From positions 9,008,157-9,072,156 of the forward strand of contig JARUPZ010000023.1 in NCBI GenBank assembly GCA_031213475.1: a stretch of DNA of 64,000 bases, written 5' to 3'. Shown here one piece after another: positions 25,805 to 37,400 of this stretch. Under the pieces are notes generated by a model, which saw nothing but the letters and a program-made list of their open reading frames with translations, searched no databases and had not been told where the DNA came from. Within the stretch, counting starts at the first letter, position 1. Every line of letters starts with the position of its first letter. The stretch comes from Nereocystis luetkeana. Lineage: Eukaryota > Sar > Phaeophyceae > Laminariales > Laminariaceae. A program made the position numbers and the translations under genes.

Positions 25805-28341
25805 GTGTCTGTCTGCCTGTCTGTTTGTTTGTCTGTCTTGTTTGTCTGCCTGTCTGTCTGTGTATGCTGCCTGCCTTTCTGCGCGTACTGGGTGTGTGAT
25901 GCCTGTCTGTCCGTCCGTATGTCTGCATGTCGGCCGTTCGGGATGTCTGTCTGTCGGTCTGTCTCTTGGTCGGTCTAAATATCAAGTGTCCATCCCCTTT
26001 CCCCCCCTTTTGCGGTCTGTCGTGCACGCCCAACGGATTTGGGCACAATACGACAACAACAACTACTGCTACGTCAACAACGACTACTGCTACTGCTGCT
26101 ACGACAACCGTGTCAAGGGTGCTGCTGGACAAGGGGAGTGCCAAGGTGGCGTCGAAGAACAAAAGCAAGCAGACGCCGCCCGAGGTGGCCTACAAGCAGG
26201 TGCGGCCGAGCGGGGCGGCAACATACTCCTGGTAGGTTACCCAATGTACCAGGTACCCGACGAAGCATTTTTTTGTGTATAAGCCGCTCCTGATTTGTGC
26301 TTGCTGTGACGCTGCTTTTTTATTCTCCTGTTTTTTTTTGCCTCTGCTGCTGTTGAGCTTAGCGCTGCTTGGGCTGCGGCTGAATGAGCTGCTGATGTTT
26401 TGCTTGAGATGCGGCTGGCTGATGCTGCTGCTGTCAACTTATTTGCTGACCGTGATGTACCAAGAAAGAGTATCACGCACACGCGCGCACACAGCAACCC
26501 ACCACCAACAACAACAATAACAACAACAACAACAACAACCCCGTCACTCCGAAAAAGAGAAGGAGGGTCGGGCTCATGCTTCAACGTAGCGGCTCTCCAC
26601 ATGCACGGAACACACAGGTCGTTTTTTTTGTCACAACAGCAGTAGGTTTCAAAAACCTTAGTCCTTAGCGATATCACTCGTGTGTATACCTCGTGTGTTG
26701 CGCTCCGCCGCAGGGGCTTCACATCCCAGACTCGCTGCCGGAGCTACAGCGGGAGGGCGGCGGCTCGGCGGGCCACAACGGCGTCGCCACCACCACTACC
26801 ACCACCACCACCACCACCACCTCCGCCTCTGCCACCCTAGAAACCCCTTTGTCCGACGACGGAGCCCAGGGCGAAGGAGATACCGAGATGGCGGGGGGGA
26901 GCAGGAAGCGCAGGAAAACAGACAACGCTCAGGTTAAGGCCAAGGCCAAGTGGCACTTCCCCGCGGCTGGATCGGGGTCGGGGAGGGCAGGGGGGGGGGG
27001 AGGGGGAGGGGGAGAGGAGGGAGGGGGGTGGGAGGGCAGGGCCGGGAGCTGGGGCGGGGGGGGGGTCCTTCCTCGAGGACGGCGATCCTGCATCATCCGC
27101 TGTGCCTGGAGCATCACTCGTGTCCGCCGATCCGTCGGTCGAGTGGGGATCCGCCGCCGGAGAACGTGAAGCGCCTCGAGGTCATCTATGATGAGGTACG
27201 GTGTGGTGTCGGTATCATGCTTTTGTGTTTGGTTGGTGATGGGAGTTGGGTAGGTTTGGTATGGATGAGTTTGACGATACCGATGGTGGATGACGGATTT
27301 TTTATTTTGATGTTTCATATTTTTTCCGTTTTTTTTTTCTCTTTTTTCTTTTTCCTTTTTTTCACTTTCTTCCTATATATCCGTATGGTTATCGGTTTAT
27401 TATTTGCAAGCGCTATCGGAACTATTCTCCGCTGTAACCCGGACGAGGATGGGGGGTCGGGGGGGGGGGCTGCAGGCTCTTCCCAGCAACCGGCGCCAAA
27501 ACCTGAGGAAACAGTTTGTTGTTGTTCCGAGACTTTCGAGAAGGTGCACTGCGTCACCCTACGAAAGGAGACGTGCTGCTAGCCAGATGGTGATGCGCCG
27601 CGCGTGCGCAGGGGGGGGGGGGGGGGGGGGGCTGTGTCGGTGTTGGCCCCCGACATCAGTCCCAACCCTATCCCTGCACGCCTTTCTTGCTGGCAGCGCT
27701 TGCTTGCTTTACCCGGCAGTAGCTGTCGAGCGTTTAGATCTTCCGATGTTCGTGGTCGCCACGTACTCGTGTTTTGGTGTATGCAGCACACCTTGAGTTT
27801 GTTTTTTGTTGGTGGTCGCTCTCCTTTCTGGTCTCGTGTGCTTGCAGCACCTGTTCCCTCCCCCTTCCCCCCTCCACGGTCCCCCCCCAACGCACGCCAC
27901 CTCACCCCCGCCCCCCCCCCCATTCTCCCCTCCTCCCAACCCCACCGTCCTCCGTCCTCTTCCCCGTCCTCCTCCCTCTTCCTCTCCGCCCCAACACTCC
28001 AACCCCCCCCCCCCCCCCTTACACGCCGAAATGTCAGGAGCACCAAAATGTTGGAGGCGTCATTACTAGTAGCCCCCCCCCTAGTGGCCCACACCGGAAA
28101 TTAAAATAACTCATTGAAGCTGTCCTCCATAAGCAAGTCCGCCTCACAAGCGGTTCTTTGAGTAGGATGCCCTTTCATGCGACTCGCCGGACACCTCACG
28201 GCGCTTCGTGCTTTGTGCAAGCAATGTCTGTCTGCTCGGTGAAAACCCGACATGCTCCGTCCCGGCGTTGTAGGTATGCGAGGGGCTGTGGTCATACGAC
28301 TACGGCCATGCATGAGATCGAGTACATCTCTCCTATCGAGT

Positions 28342-28374
<33 letters not shown>

Positions 28375-30931
28375 TACACGCCCAATATGCTATGAGCGCC
28401 CAAATATTGAAGGTGTCCTATTAGTAGTAGGGAGGGTGCTCCGTCTCGAAAGGAATATGTGGTCAATGGTCAAATGACGAAGGCAAGCAACAAATTAGTA
28501 CGCCCCCCCCCTCTGCACGGCACCTCCTCCCCGCCCCCCTCTTATCGCCTCCTTTCCCTTTGCTACCCCGTTTTGCCTCACGCACGGCGCATGCTTGTAT
28601 GTTTTCGGGGGTTGGGTGGGCAGGACTCGGGGGTCCTTCGCGCGGACGAGTTTGCGGCGTTGGACTGGGAGAGCAATCCCAGCAAGGCGCAGCTATCGGA
28701 CGTGCTGAGGGTCCACGACTACGCTTACGTCGAGAAGCTTGGTGGGTTGTAAACTTTTGACTCGGGTTGGTTCGGGTTTTTGCTTGTGATGGGTTTTGGT
28801 CCGGCTTAGTTTAGTTTATTAGTTTGGATGGGGTTGAGGTGGGTTGGTTTGATATTGCTTGGTTCGGTTCGGTTTAGTTTGGGGTGGGGTGGGGTGGTTT
28901 CGGCTTGGTTTTGTCTTCGCCTGGCCTGTCTTGTCTTGACTTTGAGGCGTTTTACGATAGAGGTTCACCCGATTTTTTCTGAGGCTCCTCACTCAGGGAG
29001 CTCCACACCCAACACAAAGACTGACTTCAGCAAAAATCAAATTGCATCCCGATAAATACTCCCATGGCCCAAGGACACATTTACGTAATGTTTCGCAACA
29101 AGATTGACATTCTGACGATTTTGAGTCAAGGAGCCCCGTCATCCAGAAAACATGTAGGCGAAAATGTGCTACCTCTATCGTAAAACGCGTGGCCTTGGCG
29201 TGGCTTAACTTTGACTTCGACTGTTATTTCGTTGACGTTCTGCCGTACCTTGACTTCGCCTCGACTCCAGCCTTGTTTTTTTACTTGTTTTTGACATGAC
29301 CTTTACTACAGTACATTGTTTTTGACCTGTGGTGCGTTGGATTACAGTACCTTACCCTATGTTGGCTTGCCTTGGCTTGCCTTGGCTTGCCTTGGCTTGC
29401 CTTGGCTTGCCTTGGCTTGCCTTGGCTTGCCTTGGCTTGCCTTGGCTTGCCTTGGCTTGCCTTGGCTTGCCTTGGCTTGCCTTGGCTTGCCTTGGCTTGC
29501 CTTGGCTTGCCTTGGCTTGCCTTGGCTTGCCTTGGCTTGCCTTGGCTTGCCTTGGCTTGCCTTGGCTTGCCTTGGCTTGCCTTGGCTTGCCTTGGCTTGC
29601 CTTGGCTTGCCTTGGCTTGCCTTGGCTTGCCTTGGCTTGCCTTGGCTTGCCTTGGCTTGCCTTGGCTTGCCTTGGCTTGCCTTGGCTTGCCTTGGCTTGC
29701 CTTGGCTTGCCTTGGCTTGCCTTGGCTTGCCTTGGCTTGCCTTGGCTTGCCTTGGCTTGCCTTGGCTTGCCTTGGCTTGCCTTGGCTTGCCTTGGCTTGC
29801 CTTGGCTTGCCTTGGCTTGCCTTGGCTTGCCTTGGCTTGCCTTGGCTTGCCTTGGCTTGCCTTGGCTTGCCTTGGCTTGCCTTGGCTTGCCTTGGCTTGC
29901 CTTGGCTTGCCTTGGCTTGCCTTGGCTTGCCTTGGCTTGCCTTGGCTTGCCTTGGCTTGCCTTGGCTTGCCTTGGCTTGCCTTGGCTTGCCTTGGCTTGC
30001 CTTGGCTTGCCTTGGCTTGCCTTGGCTTGCCTTGGCTTGCCTTGGCTTGCCTTGGCTTGCCTTGGCTTGCCTTGGCTTGCCTTGGCTTGCCTTGGCTTGC
30101 CTTGGCTTGCCTTGGCTTGCCTTGGCTTGCCTTGGCTTGCCTTGGCTTGCCTTGGCTTGCCTTGGCTTGCCTCTTTTTTTCCCTCGAAATTCTCTGCGTT
30201 TTGGTGTGCTGTGTACAAACAATAGTGTTGTACTCCCAGCGGCACGTGTTTTTTCCCCCTATATGTTATTAGTAGTACGTACAGCAGTAGCAGTTCTGAA
30301 GCGTGTCGTGCGTGCGCATTGTGTGCAGTATCAGCATCCGTACGTCCCGGCGGTGTTGTAGAGGACGCACATGCATTACTGTAATATTTTATGGTACATA
30401 GCGCGAGGCACTACTGACTGCGGTAGCACCGAAGAAGGCTGGCGCCCCCCCACCCCCCTCCCCCCGCCCCCCCTACCGGAAACAGGACGTGCTCCGTCCT
30501 GGCATTGTAGGGATGCGAGGGTCTATGGTCATACGACTACGGCCATGCGTGATAATGAGTACAACCCCCCCCGACAGCATTAGGATCGTGAGAACGCCTC
30601 CGGTGTACGTACAGCTCAGCGGTAAAACCCAGATCGATGTGTATTACTTTTTCTTCTTACGCGTCCCCGTCTTCCCCTCCGCGCCCACCCACCCACCCAC
30701 CCCGCTTGTCGACCTCAATGCAGAACGCCTCTGCTCGAGCATCCCCGCGAACCCGCACGAGCTGAGCCACCTCGACGGCGACACGGCGGTCTCTAGGAAC
30801 TCCTTCGAGGCGGCCATGCGCGCGGCCGGTGCCGTGTGCGACGCGATAGACAGGTGACCCATCTTTTTTTTTGAGAGGGGGGGCAAGCGCGAACAATGGT
30901 AATTGTACGCGCACACAGGCCGTCCCGATCG

Positions 30932-30964
<33 letters not shown>

Positions 30965-31425
30965 GTCCTGCCTCGAGTGCTACTATGTGTTTGGCGTTGA
31001 TGTCGCGGGGTTCGATTCTCCATTGTGTGTGGATGTTTGTTTTCTCGCGAGACACCAGCTGCCGAGAACGCCTGTTTATAGCGTGGGTAAGAAGAACAAC
31101 TATTACGGGGGGCCATATTAAAGAGGGCCTATGTATACGGTACACACAAAAACCTACTGGTATATATTTAGCTGTTTTTACTAACAATTTTCGGTCCTAT
31201 TTACCATGGCCGTCGAGGACGGAAGAAAGTGCTGAACCCTTTCTCGCCATAAGCACTGCAAGGCGCGTGCCGCGGTGCGCGGTCGGGGAGAGGAGCCTGC
31301 TATGTGACCCCGGAATCTGAGTGACAACTATTAATCGTAATCGGAGGGCGAGAGCAGGAGATTGAAGGACGGAGATGTTAGACGGGATTGAAAAAAGAAA
31401 GAAGTAAGAACGTAAAAAAAAAAAA

Positions 31426-31458
<33 letters not shown>

Positions 31459-34400
31459 GCAAAAGACTCGTATATACACAAGTGGGGAAGATTGAGATTG
31501 AACGAAAACAAACCTGAGATGTGTTTTGAGGGGCAGTGCTGTATTTTTAACGTAACGCTCTCGTGTTATTAGTATGCACAGAAGTGGTCCCTATCTTATG
31601 TAGTGTCGGTATGCGCCAGCCAACTCAAACCGGCACTACGGCGGCCAACCGGCGCCACGCTGGTTAGTCCCATCTGTTCCAAGCGAATTCACAGGAGGCA
31701 GACGCGTTCTACGATGGAGGTAGCACATGTCCGCCGTTTTGGTTTCTGAACGACTGGGGTCCTCAACCCGAAATCGTCGGAAGGCCAATCTTGTTTAAAA
31801 AAATGGCGTTTTTTTGTATGGTACATGGGATTAATCATCAATCAAAATGTTTTTTTTTTGCCGACGTCGGTTTCCGGGTGAGGTATGCAGCTCCTGAGTG
31901 AGGAGCCCCAGAAAAATATAGGGTGAACCTCTATCGTGTGTGTGTGTGTTCTTCACATTAAACCGTTCTTTCTACCCGTCGACATCCAGCACAACCAGTG
32001 TCCGTGCCGATTCTTCAATCCTAGAAGAGATACAAGTTCTGTGGTCACAAAGCTACGCCACAGAGATACTACGTTGCCCCCCCCGCAGGCGAGGTGGCCA
32101 ACACTTGAAAAAGAACTAGCTGGAAAAAAGAAGAAATAACAAAAAACACCACTGCTTGTGAACAACAGAGTAAGACAAAGAACCAAGGAGAAAGTAACAA
32201 GGAAAAATAACAAAGGGGAAATAACAGGCAGACCAAAGCCCAAAGCACCTTCCAGGTGGCGGCAGCAGCTTGTGGTACGAGTAGTATAGCCAGGTTCTCC
32301 CTGCTAATCCGCCTGGTACCTTGCTACCCAGACTGCCGTCTCCGCCCTGCGTTCGTCAACTATGCTCAGCCCCTTGGCGTCAGACAATACGAGCCGAGCA
32401 GAGCAGGTTCGTCTTCCAACCACGCCACACGGCTCCTTGAGTACGGCTTTCGCCTCGGCGGTACTGCAGAGGGACCAATACTGCTGTGTATTTACTCGTA
32501 GTTCACACGTCTGACAGATAAGACCGACCTACTCCCGCTCAACCCTTTTGGCACCGCAGTCCCGTTGTGGGGACAACTAGTCAGAATTTTGAGTGATTTG
32601 TCCCCAAAAATGGGACTGCAGTCCTAAAAGGATTATTAACGATCGCAGTCCCGTTTCGGGGACAAACTGTTACGGGGGACCATATTAAATAGAACCTACG
32701 GTCCATTAAAAAAAACTTATATATTTCGCTATTTTTACTAACAATATTTGGTCCTATTTACTCCCGTAATAAGTCAGGATTTGAGTGATTTGTCCCCATT
32801 GTGGGACTGCGGTCCTAAAAGGATTAAAATGTCTACATCTTTCGGATCTGTGTGAGATGATTGATCTACGGTATATGTATAGCTCATGCAGCCGGGGCTG
32901 GGGGGGGGGCTATAGTCTGCACGACCTCTACTCTGCTGTAAGCACATGCTTTTTTTCTCCCTGGTTTGATCTGTACTATTACGGGGGACCATAGTTAGTA
33001 GAACCAAATATTGTTAGTAAACATGGTTAAGTATATACTTCCAAGCAGGTTTTTAGGTATATCATAAGTCCTATTAACTATGGTCTCCCGTAAATATACA
33101 GATCTCTCGCAACGTAATTCGTTTTTTTTTTTAATCAGGATCCAGATGATCTGCTCTTGTGTGTTTTTTCCAGGATCAAGAAGATCTACTCCGTGTACAG
33201 ATCGTGACGTGTACACACCACGAGTGTTTACCCGTTCGCCTGAACCACTGCTGCGGTTTCGGTGCTGATGCTACCGCCGTGTTTTTGTTCGGAGCGTGCA
33301 GGGTGATGACGGGGAAGAACAGAAACGCCTTCTGCGCGGTGAGACCCCCGGGCCACCACGCGGGCACCCGGGGGCTTGTAACGTGCGGGAACGACGCCCA
33401 CGGGTCGCACGGCTTCTGCCTCCTCAACAACGTGGTGTGTGCACAACTTATTTTCGTTCCCCCTGTTTTTATTGGTATTATGTTTGTTCTGCTGTTTTTG
33501 TTGTTGTTCCTTTTTTCGTTGTCCGCGTGCCTGTTTCCTTGTTTGCTTTGGCCTTGTTTTACTCTGCCTTTCTCGTTTTTCAGGAAATACTGTTCGTGTT
33601 TTGTGTTTGGTGTGTGTTCATGTGTTAACCCTTTTAGAACCGCAGCCCCGTTTTGGGGACAAACCAGTCTAATTTCAAGTAGTTTGTCCCCAAAACGGGA
33701 CTGCGGTTCTAAAGGGGTTAAGTAGCGTCCTGGGCTGCAACCGCACCCGTATTTTGTGAACTATGTACCTGATACACATTACATGTGTATACATATATTC
33801 ATGTATATACTTGGGATAACGGGTGGAATAAGTTTTTGCTATATTGTACCAGACATGTACCGATGGCAGTAAAGAGGGGTTTGGAGGGGAGCAAAGAGGT
33901 GTGGTCGTAGGGAGGGGGGGGGGGGGGGGGGGTCTCGCTTATTTCTGTTACTTGGAGCGAAGCGAGCTGCTAACTTACATGGCCGCCTAAAATATACCAC
34001 CATGTCTCCAATACAAGGAACTTTTTTTTACTTGTATAATCAATACAAATATGGGTCCCTATGTATGGGTGCAGAGTGATAGGGCAAGCCTCATAGGGCA
34101 AGCCTTATTTTGGGGCTGGGTGGAGCCGTCCGACCTAAACTCCCCGAGGTGTGTTGGATGGAGTTTGGGGAGAGGGGGGGCGGGGGGGGGATGAGGGGGT
34201 CAGATCATTCTTCAAATATCAGCCCTCAGCCGCGCACCGTTTGCATCTCATACCTCGTACGCGGCCCTCCCCCCTATTCTCACCCCCCCACACCCCCACT
34301 CCCCGGCAATTCCTACCCCCTCCCCACCCTCGACCCCATCCCTACGCCCCCCCGCCTCCCCCCCCTCCGCATCCCCGCATCCCCACCCCCACCCCCCCAT

Positions 34401-37400
34401 GTCCACCATTCGCTCCCACCCCCTCCCCTCGCCCTCCCCTCTCTGTTCCTCGCCTCTTCATGCTGTCGCGTATTGCATGGTGTATGATACGTCGTCGGCA
34501 ACCTCTCCCTTCTCTTACAGGCTATCGGGGCGGCGTACGCTAGGTGCATCCACCGGCACACGGGCGTCGATCGAGTGGCGATAGTCGATTTCGATGTGCA
34601 CCACGGTAAGGAATAATTGGAAGGCGGCTCCAAAAAAAATAGGGCTTCAAAAGTGTTCATTCGTGTGCACGTGGGACGCACGGTGGATCTGATCCGTCCG
34701 GCTAGGCTGTTTTACCTATTACGGGGGACCATAAGTAAATAAATACCAGGTAGGACCTACGGTACACTCAAAAACCTATATGTTTCCCTATTTTTACTAA
34801 CTATATTTGGTCCTATTGACTGTGGTACCCCCGTAAATAGATCGCACAGATCAGTGGGTTGAGACTTTTTTTGTTTTGTTGTTGTTGTTGTTGTTGTCGT
34901 CGTGGACAGGAGTGGCGATTGTGGGTGTCGGTGTGCCACAAATGGGAAATAAGAAAGAAGGCTTCGAAGGATTCAGAAGGGCGCTTGCTTCATCCATTTT
35001 TATTTTTATTTTCAGAAAAGGGTTCGTTCATGTTGTATGTATGTCGGACAGGTCGTGATTTGCGATCTGTCTGAACCCGTCTCGGCCTATTTTATGTAGA
35101 TGGCACAGATCAATCAGTCAGTGGGGTTGGGTGGGACACCGTGCGCAGACTACGCGTATCCTGGAGGCGTTCTACGATAGAGTTTCACCCTGTTTTTTCT
35201 GAGGCTCCTTACTTAAGGAGCTCCATACCTTACCCGGAAACTGACTTCAGCAAAAATCAAATAGTATCCCGATGAATAATCCCATGGCCCAAGTATAAAA
35301 TAAAGTTATTTTGCGAAACAAGATTGGCATTCCGACGATTTTGGGTTCAAGAGCCCTGTCGTTCAGAAAACATTTTAGCGGAAATGTGCTACCTCTATCG
35401 TAGAACGAATAGCCTCTGCGGATTTTTTTCTCCTGGAAACGAGTGGCGATCGTGGATGTCAACGTGCACCACAATAGAGGGAAGCTTGAAAGGCTTTGGA
35501 AAGCCTATAAAAAGGGGGCTTGAAAAATCGAAAGGGTTCGCTCCCACGCCGGAGAGTTTATGATCTGTGTGTGACCTGCCTGACGTTACAGCAGTACACA
35601 GCTCGCACAGATCAGTGGGCTGCTGCGACGTATTCGTGTGTAGATCACGCGCGTCCGTCCTGTTACCCGTATTTTTCTGCCCGGGTACTATTGTACTACT
35701 CCGTATTACGGGGGACCTTAGTAAATAGGACCAAATATTGTTGGTAAAAATAGATAAAAATATGGAGGTTTTGTGTGTACCGTAGGTCCTATTAACTATG
35801 GTCCGCCGTAGTAGTGTATGATGGGAAATCGAAGTACTGTACAGCAGGTGTGGTCCCTCTAGAGTATAGGTTGAGTAGCGCCAGCCGCCCGCTGTAGTGC
35901 CTTTGGAATCGCTTGGCACGGACGGGGTTAGCCAGCGTGGCAGTTAGTGTGCTGTTAATTGTGCCGGCTGCCGCTATAGTAGTACCGTATTGTTGGCTGG
36001 CGCATATGTACGGGCACTATGGAGGGGCCATTACTGCTGTACCACACACACAGTTTGGAAGGATGAGTTTCTTCGACGGAATATCCTCGATGTCACAGCT
36101 CTGTTTTTGTTTTTTGTGTCACTAGCCCACCTCACATCTTGAGTTGAAGAAAAAAAAAAAAAACGGTTGCATTACGTGCTGCCAGGCATGTGCCGTGTCA
36201 ATACTCGTATCGTGTCATAGCTACCCTCTGGTTTCGGGAATTGTCACGGGGGGTCTTATCACTTATTCTATCATTTATTCTACTCCCGCGATAGCTCTAA
36301 GGGTCTGCAAAGTCTGGAAGGCGGCGCGCTTTTTGTGCTCGTTGTGTTTTGTGTGTGTTTTGTGCTTTTTTGTGTTGTGTGTGTGTGTTTTTTTTAGTGT
36401 TGGTGCTGTGTGTTCTGCGGGGCGCCGGGCGGTGAGTGAAACGGGGCTTGTTGTCATGCTCGCCTCAGGCAACGGCACGGAGGAAATCGTGAAGGCGTTA
36501 GTGCCCCGGGTGGAGGAGGCCAAGATACACACGCACTTCTGCTCCGGGACGCTGCAGCAGGTGAGGCGTGTTGGTGTTGGTGGCGTTGTTGTTGGTGTTG
36601 GTGTTGGTGGTGTTGGTGGTGTTGGTGGTGGTGGTGGTGGTGGTGGTGGTGGTGGTGATGGTGGTGTTGGTGATGTTGGGGTTGTTGGTGGTAGTGTTGG
36701 TGGTGGCAGTGTTGGTTGTGTTCGTAGTGATGGTGTTGGTTGTGTTGGTGGGTGTTGGTGTTGTGGTGGTGGTGGTGGGGGTGTTGGTGATGTTGCAGTT
36801 GCTGTTGCTGTCACCGCATCACCTCCTTTTGGTAGTGTAGTCCGTGAGATCACATGACAGGCTCCAATGTGTGTGCAGTACAGCGCGGTCAACAGGCGGC
36901 GGTGGGTGCCATCGTAAAGGCAGCGAAGAACTGCAGGCAGGAGAGGTCGCTGCTGTTACGGACAGGTACCAGTATATGCTACGGGTACAGCACTGCCAGA
37001 GTACAATTTGTTTGGTTTTTCTAGCTGCAGAGCTCTCGTACGCACACGTAGAGCTCTTGTAGAAGTTTCTTTTAGCTTGGGAGTCTACTCAACGAATCGA
37101 TCCGATCGTTTTGCGTTGTCGTGCTCGTTTTTTTTTTTTTTCGTCATTGGTCATTGGTCAATGTTGTGTTTGTTTTGTTTTCGTTCATGCGTTTGGTTGT
37201 ATTCTGTAAGGGCTGCCATCATTTCTCTATCGCTTTGCGTCGTCGTGCTCTTCGTTTTTTTCCCGTCGTTGGCCGTAGTTTTGATTCGTTTCATGGTTTG
37301 GCTGTGTTCTGAAAAGCTGGTGCTATTTCTCTGTTACGTGTTCATACATACCTGGTGATAATTTTTGAGGTTTGTGTTGTTAATTGTCTGTACTTGTAGC

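Noticed and set aside
25254-26282. 342-residue open frame rich in Pro/Ser and Cys/Leu/Ser
   Set aside because: Only its middle part (25580-25723) is a real exon. The rest is translation of (CCCT)n and (CTGT)n microsatellites.
29281-30361. Five long open frames of 297-329 residues, both strands, over the 10-bp satellite
   Set aside because: A perfect 10-bp repeat without stop codons is open in every frame. The peptides are a pure 10-residue echo of the DNA unit.
36568-36892. Val/Leu/Gly-rich and Pro/Thr-rich frames after exon 12
   Set aside because: Translation of the (GTTGGT)n microsatellite that starts right at the exon 12 donor.
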